Source: Tillus elongatus (taxonomy: Eukaryota > Arthropoda > Insecta > Coleoptera > Cleridae). From it: a DNA stretch of 64,000 nucleotides. Shown one piece after another: positions 35,701 through 47,900 of the stretch (within the stretch, counting starts at the first letter, position 1; each line of letters opens with the position of its first letter). The position numbers and the translations under genes were made by a program. The stretch is from contig OZ023269.1 of NCBI GenBank assembly GCA_964006375.1, positions 9,417,926-9,481,925 on the forward strand, read 5' to 3'. Below the pieces are notes generated by a model. That model had not been told where the DNA came from. It ran no database searches and saw only the letters and a list, made by a program, of their open reading frames with translations.

Positions 35701-38700
35701 GTTACAACCGCCAACTTCGGAAACCCCCACCCACCCCCGCTCCCGCCTTGCCCACCCAACCCCAATTCACAAAAGCTAATTTTCTTCTCTGATGAAATCC
35801 AACCATACTCTATGTTGATATTGATATTAGTTTTTTTTTTTTAATTTCAACATCACACCACGAGGGCTTACAGCCTAAATACTATCGTACCGTGGGTGTT
35901 GACAAGGAGGAAAGAGGCAACTTGTTAATTCTGGACTTGAAGGTTTGGAGGTTCGGAGGAAAAGGAAAAACATGTGCCGGCAAGGAATTCCGCAACTTGG
36001 AAGTCCTCGGGACAAAAGAGCGGGCATAACAAGATGTTCTATGTCTGGTGACCTGGACAGTGAAAGGGTGCATTCGCTCTGTTCCCCTGGTAGATCTGTT
36101 GGGGGCAGCAGGTGGGGGAACTATGGAGGAAAGTTCCTCTGAGCAGTGCCCGTGCAGATATCTATATCTATAAAAAAGAGAGAGGTCACCAACGGCACGT
36201 CGGTGGGCAAGGGATGGCAGCCTTTGGGTGAGGATGGGGTCACCGATGAGACGTATAGCTCTCTTTTGAATGGAGTCCAGGATAGCGAGTGTAGAAGCGG
36301 CAGCAGCACCCCAGATGTAGGAGCAGTATTCGAGGTTTGGCCTTATTTGTGAAATATATAAGGTATAGAGATTAGCTGGTGAAAAGTATTTGCGAGCCCG
36401 GAAGAGGAAACCTAATTTCTTAGCAGCCGCTTCTGCGATTGATGTGACATGTTGGTGCCAATTAAGATTTCGATCCACAGAAATGCCAACAAGAGAAAAA
36501 GACTCGTTACTTTGAATAACTTGATTGTTCATTGTGATGGGTCTAGGGCTGGTGTATCTCTCATGAGAAAGAAAACAAGACTGAGATTTGGTGGGGTTGA
36601 ATTGTACAAGATTTCTACTTCCCCAGTCTAATATTTTTTGGAGATCCACGGAGACAGAACTCTCCATGAGTCTGCGATCCTCATCTAATTGCGCTAAAGA
36701 GACAAGCTTATAATATTGTATATTTGAGTGAAGGGTGCTGTCGTCCGCGTAAATGTAAGTAACAAATATCAATACCAACATGGAGTGAGTATGGTTGGAT
36801 TTTATCAGAGAAGAAAATTAGCTTTTGTGAATTGGGGTTTCCGAAGTTGGCGGTTGTAACCAGAATACATAATGACAACAGCAGTTCACAATAATTCGGG
36901 TATTACAGAAGAAATAAGGTGGAATTCTGCATTCTTCACCATTTTTAGCAAATTTTGATAAATTTTTTTTTTTTTTTGAAGCGCCATATCTTGGTAACGA
37001 TTTGACATACAAACATGTTTGAATAGTTAAAATAGTAGGAAATTTAACGCTCTACAAAAAAAGTATGATGTTTTTGCCGTAGTATGTAAGGGAAAAAAGT
37101 TATTAAGGAAAAACCGGAGAAAGGTCAAAAACGCTGCAGTTCCACCCACCCCCCACCCCTCCTCTTTTTTCGCACAGGGTCCTCGAGGTCCAAAACATGA
37201 GAAAATGTTTATTAACCATCCTTAAAAAACTTCCCAAAGTTTCATTAACTTCCGACCTTTTTCTATCTGAAACCACCTGTCGACTGAACTAAATAGTTTT
37301 TGGTGTCACGAATTTGGTGTCGCGAATCTTCAGAGCAGCCAGCAATTTGTTCATCCAATACAAATGAAGGGGAATGCTGAATCTGATTTTGGTGAGTCTG
37401 GTTGCCTTCAGGACGCGAATGGATGACTTCTTCATTAGAAAGGCTTCTACTGTAGATATTATCAATATATGTCAGAAGTTTCCTTCCAATATTTTCAATA
37501 TGACTGTTGATTTTCAGGGCACCATCTGGAGCTTGACTAAATGTCAGCAGGCTGATAATGTCATTTTATGTTATCGCATTGAATTCTTCTTGAAATACAA
37601 CATCTGCATCCGTTATTATACTTGTGTCCGCATAGTTGGGGTTTCCAACGTCAGCCTTTAAACTTATTGTCCCACCCAAAGTGATAATGTAAGAACCTTC
37701 AGGTAAGTTGTTTATATCATCTGTTGATTTATAATTTTTGTCCACAGTGGTCGCAGGTTGAGAACACATTGTTTTAATTTTTCCCCAAAATTCGAATAAG
37801 ACTTCTTTTTTAACATCACCTGACTAATTTTCACCACTTTCGCTAAACTTTTGCAAAATCGCACTGCCTAGATTTTCTCCAAAGAAGTGCAAATGTTTTT
37901 GAATGATGTTTCTATCATAACCACTAGCTTGAGACTCAATATCGTCTGACTTCTTCTTGAAAGTTCGCGTCAGCTTATCGTTGATTTCTATATTTCCAAC
38001 TTCTCATAATTTCTTTACACTCATACAAAATGCGTTGCAATGATAAACTCTTCTCTTCTGGATTACAATACAATACAAATACCCATATACAAATGCCAAA
38101 TATTTACACTTCAACTTCAACTCTATGTTAAAATATAATAAACACATTCACGCAGCTTTACGTCGCCAAAGAACGCATTTTGCATTTTATGCATTCAAGG
38201 AAGAGCACTCCAAGTGAGATAAACGAATAACACATGTTTGAGATAGATAAAGAAAACACTATATCATATTGCCGTATGTCGCGCGTTGATTGGCCGTTTC
38301 AATTAATGTACCAAACAGCAGCCCTAGGCAGTTGCGGCTCGTGCTTTAATGCATTGGGGGTGCGCAAGAAAAAAAAAAAGTTCGGGACGCAGCAAGTGCC
38401 TTATGGTAGTAAATTTTTATTAAATGCTTCAAATTTGAATACCTCAAGTTTCTACAAACTTAGAAAGTTGAATTTTGGTATATAGTAGGGTCTTACCCAC
38501 GGCAACATACCCACCAAATTTCATCAAAATAACTTTGTAATTTTCGGAGAAAAAAATTTTTTCCAAAAGAAAACTCAAAATTTGAATAACTCAATTTTCT
38601 AAAAATGTAGAAAGTTGAATTTTAGTGCGCAGTAAGGTATTTTATAAGGAAACATTAAAATACCTTTGTAAATTTCGGAGAAAAGATTTTTTTTGAAACA

Positions 38701-38871
38701 AAACTCAAAATTTTCCCGGAAAACCTTATCCGATTTTCCTGACTAACGAACTCATCCAAGCCATTAATAAAAGAAAGGCACTTGCCGAGTTTCATCGAAA
38801 TCAGTTGCTTATTTTTTGAGTTATCGGTTGCATACATACATACATACATACATACATACATACATACATAC

Positions 38872-38969
<98 letters not shown>

Positions 38970-41900
38970 ATATAAAAATTGAAATTGACCCCGGATATGG
39001 GTTCTAGGGGTTCTAGTTCGCGCTCATTTAAAAAATTTTTTTGTAAAGTCTCCATCAATACCTCTTTAATAGTGAATTTTTAAAAATAAAAATTCACTAA
39101 AAAAGGGCTCGCACAACGCCGCCCGCCTGCTTTATATGGATATGGATGTATATAATGTCTGCAACGATTAACACTATACTTATTCTGATTCTGTATTCTG
39201 TATTAATGGCTGCCGACTCTATGCGATCTTCAATATACTAATTTTGTTTGTTGAATGCAGGATGTAAAAAATTGAATTAAAATTTATTGAAATATAGCAT
39301 AGCAAAAATATTGTTTTTTCCATGGCAGGCGGCAGTGCGCGCGCACTTATTGAGGAGCCGCCCCTGGCCCTAGGAGAAAATATGTATGTAAAAAAAATCC
39401 ATATAATATAAATATATGAAATAAAAATAAAAATAAAAATAAATCTGCTAGTGACACAATTTTATAAATATATAATTTCCAGGTTTACTGAACGACTTCC
39501 ATGACATTTGAGCAAAATCATGAATTTCCCTAACATTTTAGGGGTTATTTCAAATTCCCTGACTTTTTCAGGTTTTCCAGGTCGCTGGGTACCCTGCATA
39601 ATAGGTGTATATTGAAGTTAACTAACTCCTCAGTCACTGCTATACACTGAATGAGCTTATAATCATAATAAATACACTAATATACCCATTAGGTGTCAGT
39701 AACAGGGACTGGGTCAGTAATTGATACATTTACCTTATCAAATACTCACTGACAGAATAAACTTAGATGAAAAAATAAGAATGTATTGGTCACTGAAGTT
39801 AAAAGTTATATGTGAGCAACTTCTTTTAAGTACACGACCCTGCAAGTTAAGTATATACACAATAAACAGAAACATGCTTAAATAAATCTAAAAAACACAG
39901 ACAACAAACAGCAAAACATCAAATATAAACAGCAAAAACTACACATCTGTTACAATAACTATGAACGTCTATATTTATTTATAAAGCCTTAAAATACTAG
40001 AATTAAAAGTAAAATTAAAATAACCCAGATTTTTACATACAGCACATGTACCTATGCATATCTACATACCCCGCACACATCTAGATTCATCACACTATCA
40101 CATACACATATGCACAAGCTTACACACATCATACCCACCAACACACTCATATATGTCTTACAAACCTTTCACATTTCTCAACATAAAATCTGGTCACAAA
40201 ATAGCCCAGAATTTATACCCATCCAGATTATTCCATTGTTCACAAGTTTATGTATAGCATGTGTCTTCTTCCGGATCCGAGCCCTAACAAGCCTCCTAGA
40301 ACCATATATACATGTACATTCTCATATGTCCGAAGATAGGGAGTTATCTAAATGTGCATACAGGTAAATATAGCATCTGTGACCTTTAGCCGTGCTGCAC
40401 TTCTTTAATGCAGTAGATTTTTGAGGGAACCTGGTAGCCTGCACATGTACCTCATGGTTGCTATGCTATCTTTTCTTCAAGCCACGTAACAGAACACCAA
40501 ACAAAATAAGTAAGAAATGTCCATAACCTGAGCCTCTATATACATCAGCTTGGAAAGGTACGCAAACGGCTTTTCAAGTATTATTTTAAGAAACCACTTC
40601 TGCATGATTTCCAGGCTCTTTAGATGGCAGTTATAAGCTCCATTCCATGCAATTACTCCATATTCTATATACGGCTTTACGAGTGCATTATATAACAATA
40701 GTAGCTGTGGCACGCTAACAAAAGTTCTTAAAAAAACTGAATGCATACAAAACACGTCTTAACTTCTTTACCATTTTATTAACATGATATTTTCAGCATT
40801 GGTTTCTGCCTAATGTTTACTCTCAGGTAATCTATACTGTCCGTCCTGTCAATGCAATCATTCTGTGTTTTAAAATAAAATATTTTATAATGTGGCATAT
40901 GTATAGAGAGGTCGTTAGTAGATTTCTGTCAACTCTTAAGTTTAGAAAAATCAACTTCCACCTTAGTCTTTAACATTTACCAGGTGCCGTCCTGATAAAA
41001 AACCACTTATATTCATCTGGGAATTTTTTAACCTGTCTATATACAAAATTTTATCTGATTCAAAAGTTGCATCAAAAGTACGTGTGACATAAGTCGTATC
41101 CTCAAAATCTCTCAAATACTGATGCATTATTGACTGATAATAAAGCTTATTATTTGCGGACACAACAAAAAGATTAGCTCTTTCATGTAAAAACTCTCAT
41201 ATCATCCAAAAAAAAAACATACATTATTTACAGTCAAGATCAAGTCTTCAATAAAGAATGAACAAAATCAACCAAAACATTAAAATATTTACATATGTAT
41301 ATGTGAAAAATTTAACACTTTTATCAGTAAACTGGTTGAAATATTTAAAACTGTAACGATTACGTTTTTATTTAGCATCGTTACTAGTTTAAAAACATAT
41401 AGAAAACCTTATCTCTATAAAGCATTTCAAATTTCAGTTTCAAAATTATTTGTTGAAAATTCACCAATATCTAACTATCGTAAAGCCTGTACTGCGTTCC
41501 TTTTGTATACGTTGAAAATTCAAATATCGAGAGATGAAATGTTTTGTTAAACGAGAAAGATCTGAAAGGCACAGTTGACGTAATGATGATCTTTCTCTTT
41601 GTCATCAAGAAAAAGTCGTTGAACCACGTCCATTATTGCAGTACTAAGGGGAGTCCGACCGAACGAGGAGCATGTACCCCGGATACGTCGTGCCACCTCC
41701 GCATAGAAAGACAGCTCTGGGCAGTATATCCGTGTCACACACATGAAGCTAGAAAAGGATCGGGAATAACGTTCGTAAAATGCGCGGCAAATCTGGCGTA
41801 GACTTCTGATGTGACGCTGTTTCTAGAGGAGTCTGTCTCAGGTGGACTGGCGGGCAACAGCGTTGAAACTAACTATCGTGGCTTTTTAACACCTTAAAGG

Positions 41901-44900
41901 GGTGTAATATCTCACTTTCTGCCGTTAATATTGCTTAATATAGTTATCGGTGGTTGTTATAAGTGTTTTGATCTAAGGTTAATTTGAAATTAATAGTGCG
42001 TTTTGTTAAAACCTACATATATATGAAACATGTATACTTAACAGAGCTATAAGGTGCTAACAATATGTAAACAACAAACTAATAGTATTGCTACAATGTC
42101 TCTAGAATTGTTTTCTATGCAAAAGAACAACAAACAGAATCCAAACCTGCATTACATAGATTAATATTTAGATTTTAAATTTAAAACGCTACAAATGTTC
42201 ATGTAAATAAAAATTGAGAGACAACTCCAAGGGGTGTACTTAGAACATCAAAATAAACATAACTCCACCAAAGCTTCAAGAAACCACTTTCTACAAAGAT
42301 TAAGAACAACTTAGGCTGACTTCAGTATTCATAGCGGGCTTTTGATTTCAGAAAACTTATGGTATTTGTTAGTGAACCGAATCTATTTGTAGGAGCACTC
42401 ACTATGGCAATCTGTTTTTGCGAATTTGGCATTACTTCTTAACACTTTTCTCTTCTCCAGAATATCCTGGGTCGTTGCCTTTACAATCTGTTGTTGAACA
42501 CTTGATGCTGATGCTGTAATGGACTTCTGGGCACCATTTGGTTATTTCTTTTCTTTAGTTCGAGCTCTAGCTACGACGGCTGGTCAACAAAGTCCATGAC
42601 TTTTTGAATGAAACACAGGTTTTTTGACAAAAAATTATTTTATTTGTCAACATAGTCTCCTTTGAGCTCTATACACTTCGTCCAACGTTTCTCCAATTTT
42701 CTTATCTCTTCCAAAAAATAATATTTGTTGAGGTCCTCAAAATAGGTATTTGTTTGTGAGATGATTTCATCATTGGAATCAAATCTCTTTCCGCCGAGCC
42801 ATTTCTTTAAGTTTGGAAACAAGAAATAGTCCCTCGGGGCTAAATCCGGAGAATAGGGCGGATGAGAGAGAGAGAGAGAGAGCAATTCGTAGCCCAATTT
42901 ATGCAATTTCGCCATGGAGACTACAAATGTGTGCACCCTTGCATTGTCTTGGTGGAAACGAACTTTTTTCTTGGCCAAATGCGGTCATTTTTGTCTTCAA
43001 ATCGTCATTGAATAGGTCCAATAGGTTGGTATAATATTCGCCATTGATTGTTCTTCCCTTTTGAAGGTAATCAATGTGGATTATACCGCGTGCATCCCAA
43101 AAAACGGTCACCATGACTTTATTAGCTGACAAACCCACCTTGGCCTTCTTCGGCGCCGATTCGCATGGAAAAACCCAATGTTTTGACTGCTGCTTGGTCT
43201 CTGGTGTGTTGTGGTGAATCCATGTTTCGTCCACGGTTACCAAACGGCGCAAAAACTTGTCCCTATTGCGAGCAAACGCGGCAAAAACGATGCAAAATCG
43301 AAACCACTGTGCCATGTGATATGCCTATGGCTTCCGCAATCTCCTTCACTTTCAAATATCCGATCGGCCAACGCCATCTCGTGAACTTTTTCAATTGTTT
43401 CGGGTGTTGCGACCTCAACCGGGCGTCCAGAACGTTCAGCGTCATTTGTGCTTGGACGGCCGCAAAGAAATTCAGTAAACCACATTTTACCATGGAAATT
43501 GATGGTGCAGAGTTCACATAGTATTTATCAAGCTTAGCCTTGGTTTGAGTGATGGTTTTTTCGGCAAAAAATAATGTTTGATGAGCACATGAAATTAACT
43601 TTTTTTCATATTCGTTATAACTCAAGAGGTTGTCTGCTTTCAATGGCTATCTAAATCTAACACAAACTAAATGACGCAGCTTGTTCAAAATTTGACAGAA
43701 GTCAACTGACAGATGCTTGTTGACAGGAGCAGTGTTGCCCTTCCTGTAAAGAGGCGGGAAATTCAAAAAGTCACGGACTTATTGACCCCGCCCTTGTATC
43801 ACTGGTATCGTAGGGGCACTGCTTGATCTTGCCTCAATCACCACAATTTCATCAGTTTTCTCCTCAACAGTTTACTGATTCAGTCTTTCCAATGTAAACA
43901 CTTCTCCATCTACATAAGTTTCCAGTCTCTTATATATACATCATGCCCCCATTGTCTATAACTTATTAATGTCTTCTTAGAATATTATAGTCGCTCTGTT
44001 CTTGGTGAGTTCAATCATGGGAGATGCGAAATGTTGGTCCTTTCAGTTTGTTCGCTGACAAGATTCTAGTTCTCTCAAAGTGATTAGTAAGTTCGACAAT
44101 TAATGGTCTGGCGTCGCTACGTTTCCTATTGCATATATATCAGCTAGGGCACTCTGGTGTATGTTAACGTCTGGAAGAGATCTTATCTTATTTCTTACGA
44201 ATTCTGATGTAATCTTATTTTGGTACTCTTCTCCTCCGACCCCGAAGATAATTACGTAATTCTTCTTTAGCTTTTTCTCTAGAGAATCGACTTTGGTATT
44301 TAAACGATTGTTCTTGTCTACAAGCTGAGATACAATTTTTGTTACAACAATAATGTTTTCTTCCTCAATGGGTTCTTCAATCAGTATTATGATAGAATAA
44401 ATAATAATGCAAATAAATTTGTTTGTTTATTTAAGTTCCTCAATCAGTATTCCTAATTCAGTATTATACTGTAGTAGAGTGTCATAAATTTGTTTATTTT
44501 AGATGTCTTTCATGTTACTTCAGATATTGGGTATACTAGCTTCTTGTATATTCTTCTGACGATAAGTGATTGTTCAAAATCTTATCGATATTTTTCACTA
44601 TATTTTACATTCCAGCTCATATAGGCGAATGTTATTTACACACTTTTCAAACATTTATAAAAACTGATAACTTGACAAACCTACAAGAGACACTATCGCC
44701 TCTGGCGAAATAATCAGAAATTTTACGCACTTAAAAACCACTCAAAAACAATGATATCTCAGTAAGAACAAAAAAGCCGTCAATATCTGTTATTACCCAT
44801 TGTGTATTATAAAAAAGCACTCATTCCAATAACCGGCGTTGCGGAGTCCTCAGAGTCTAGCAAATATAAATTGTTTAATAACTTTCACATTTGTCGACTA

Positions 44901-47900
44901 AGATAACAAAATAATATACGTATTTAGTGTCATTGTGTTGTTGGAGCACCCTCTATCGTTATGGACCGACAACCTGCGCAAAATTGTAAGCAGAGCTTTA
45001 GATGTAAGATATTTAGAATTATACATCCTCTGATGACGCTACCTTGGTTAGTGAAACGATCGTCAGGTTGTTTTTTTTTAGAGGTGTTGTGGTGATTTGC
45101 GTTCTCCAAGTGTACTTCTCAGTGCTCGTTACAGGTTCCAATCTTTACTTAGTACTACCGACTCTAATTTTGAGGAAATCATGCTAAGATGGTTTAAGGG
45201 ATGTGATTTAGAGTTTTTAGACTAAGATGGCGATCGTAACAATAAGAGTAGCAACAGTCGATATCAATATCGAGAATGCTATTACAAGTGATCACAAAAC
45301 AGGAAGTGAGCTTTCTGCCTAGAAATCAGAGAAAATGTGGTTTTATTGTGACCCAAAATTAAAAAGAAAACCTGGTATTTATGTGTCCACTGTAAAAAAA
45401 CAATTTGTTTAAGAGTGTTCTAGAAAATTGTGTGTTTAATGTATTGAAAATCTAGCATAATAGTCATAAATATTGGACTATTGTTAGGTTTTTAGTGAAT
45501 TTTCTTAAAAAAAATTCACTAATGAGGAGATCCCGACTTTTGAATTTTGAAAAAATTTCTTCAAATGAGCGCTAATTAGGCCCCCCAGAACACATATCCG
45601 GGGTCGGTTTAAATTTTTATATGTTTATATATATATATATTTATATATATATATATATATATATGTATCACACCGATAACTCAAAAAATAATGGGCCGAT
45701 TTTGATTAAATTTGGTGAATAAATTCCCTTTGCAAATGGCTTGGATAAGTTCGTTAGCCAGGAAAATCGGTCTAGGTTTTCCTGGAAAATTTTGTGTTTT
45801 CTTTCGAAAAAAATTTATATCTCCGGAATTAACAAAGTAAAGGCAACCAAATTTCATATGCGGATTTATTTCATTATAGGCAAGTCATCTACCAAAATTT
45901 AGCTCCGTAGGTTAAAGAATAAAAAAGTTACAGGCATTCAAAGAAAAATAAATTTGGATTTTCCTCAAAACGTCAAAATTGCGATTTTAAACGTCAAAAT
46001 TGGTGAGTACATTCCTTTCGCAAGTCGCTTGGATAATTTTGTTAGCCAGGAAAATCCGCCGAGGTTTTCCCGGAAAAATTTGTGTTTTCTTTCGCAAAAT
46101 ATTTATATCTCCAAAATTAACAAAGTAAGGGCAACCAAATTTGGTAAGCTGGTTTATATCGTTATAGGTGTGCCACCTACCAAAATTTAGCTCTGTAGGT
46201 CAAAAGACAAAAAAGTTATGGGCATTCAACGAAAAATAAATTGAGGGTTTCCTCAAAACGTCAAAGTGACAATTGAAAACGTCAAAATTCGCAACATTTA
46301 GGCAAATAACTTGAATCTAATACGATCTATGGAAAGAAAATGTCTCAAGAAGAATGTTTTACATACACCGAACTCTTAGTTTCAACCGTCATTGTCCTTC
46401 ATTTTACTAAAATATTTCCAGAAAATTCATTTCTAATAGACCCTTTCTCTGATGCTTGGCAGTAGCCTTAGCTATAGAGTTTATTGTTTAATGGTATATA
46501 ATTTTTGTCGAATTTTCGTAAAAAATCAATAAAGCTCAATATATTCGTTATTATACAAGATATGAAAAAATATTGTATACATTAATTATACGGTGTTTTG
46601 AGCTACATCTTAAAAAATTATTGCGACAATCACAGGGTGGCCCATAAGTCGTTGGTGATACAAATAATATTTTTTTTGTCGAAAACGCCTTATTTTTTTG
46701 CATTTTCCATCGAAATATAATGCATGTTTGTAAGTTAAGAAATTCTGGAGGCAGCAAGTGCGTTGTGGTTGCGAATTTTGATTAAATGCTTCATATTTGA
46801 AAAGCTCAATTTGCTATTAACCTATAAGGTTGACCAGGAAACGGATTTTTTCAGTAACACTTTTGGTTTACTTTTGGAAATTTCTGTACGTTTTCAAACA
46901 ATCAAGTTATTTTGATGAAACATGGCACATTGTTTTTACTATATATGTTATACTGGTAATCAAATTTGATGCCTGCTTTTTCTATATAGGTTATACTGGT
47001 AACCAAAATTGATGTCTGCTTTCTTAAAAAGAAAACACACATATTTGCAATAAAAACATTTTTATGAAAATTCACTACCATAACGCACTTGCTGCGTCCC
47101 GAGATTTTCTGTTTTAATTTAGAAGGTAATGTATTCTCTTTTCTGTAGTTGAGATCTTGACAAACATTTTTCAATATGAAAAGTTTAGATTTTCAAATTA
47201 TTTCACAGAATGAGAAAAATGTCGATGTTTGTTACTAAATTGATTATAAATATAAAAACTTGTTTCTTTGCATGTCTGATTATACATAACAAAAATCATT
47301 TTTTCATCAACATAAAAACACGGGTCTTTTGATTTTGGCAGAATAAACAAATTTACTAATGATAATTTTAAAGGGTATGAACAAATTTCACATAATATGT
47401 ATTTCCGGATATGACAGTCTGTGAAAAATTAACTTGTTTTGCTGAAAAAGTTTTTTTTTTCTCGAGTTTCCTCAAAGTCTTAGCTAATAGATTCTGAAAT
47501 TGCTAAGCAAAACTTCACCTACAACAAAAAATATATAAACTTTTCTACGTTGAGAAATGGGGGGAATGAGTTCATGCATCAGTGTTTCAGGCCAAAATGT
47601 ATGCCGTCTTACACTGCATGCGAAAGAACAAGATGAGGTGCTACACCAACAAGTGGATCCTCATAGCCACAGACAGCCAGGCAGCCTTTAAGGCCCTCAG
47701 TAGCCCACGGCTAAATTCCAAGCTGGTAAGTGAATGTAGAGACGAGACGAGCGACCTGGCTGGGCAGAATTAGGTCACCCTAATCTGGGTGCCGGGTCAC
47801 TCGGGGGTCAAAGGCAATGAAGAAGCTGAGTCTCGCGAAAAGAGGGTCAGCAGAACCATTTATGGAATCAGAACCGGTTCTGGGCGTGACGGAGAGCACT

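Larger units (their letters stand above)
37960..39596. mobile_element. hAT-like element H2, left-truncated, with nested hAT
   Basis: The right end TGGGTACCCTG (39586-39596) equals that of H1 (19303-20223). From TGAAAGTTCGCGTCAGCTTA (37961) to CAGCAGCCCTAGG it follows H1, then is interrupted by the element at 38329-39366, then resumes at GCCCTAGGAGAAAATATGTA. The left third present in H1 is missing. H2 lacks the 54-bp LINE tail found in H1. Confidence 0.82.
34332..39734. mobile_element. 5.4-kb TIR transposon, twice interrupted
   Basis: A 24-bp terminal inverted repeat (34332-34355 and 39711-39734) reads GGTAAATGTAYC then AATTACTGACCC on both ends, with one mismatch. Each end is flanked by TTA (34329-34331, 39735-39737), compatible with a 3-bp target duplication. 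Near the ends the motif TACTGACC recurs several times (34346, 34530, 34557, 34580; also 39696), probable transposase sites. Coding remnants lie at 34730-35270 and 37293-37955 on the minus strand. A foldback with a LINE (35275-37292) and a stack of hAT elements (37960-39596) are inserted in it. Superfamily not determined. Confidence 0.7.
42240..44400 (-). mobile_element. LINE ORF1 remnant split by a mariner
   Basis: On the minus strand 44375-44100 encodes a coiled-coil-like stretch ([40 protein letters not shown]) and [12 protein letters not shown]. Later pieces give [11 protein letters not shown] and [13 protein letters not shown]. Across the mariner the same reading resumes with ARARTKEKK and [12 protein letters not shown] (42570-42500). 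This order (leucine-rich coil, RRM-like, basic tail) fits ORF1 of an L1/RTE-like LINE. It is broken by stops and by the mariner insertion at a TA. Confidence 0.6.

Noticed and set aside
38655..39058. ORFs with Tyr-Val-Cys-Met and Tyr-Ile runs
   Set aside because: Translations of ACAT and TA microsatellites inside E2.
47580..47773. Cellular RNase H gene
   Set aside because: The domain is followed by the LINE-type C-terminal Cys/His motif and tail, is frame-broken, and occurs again at 58946-59958.
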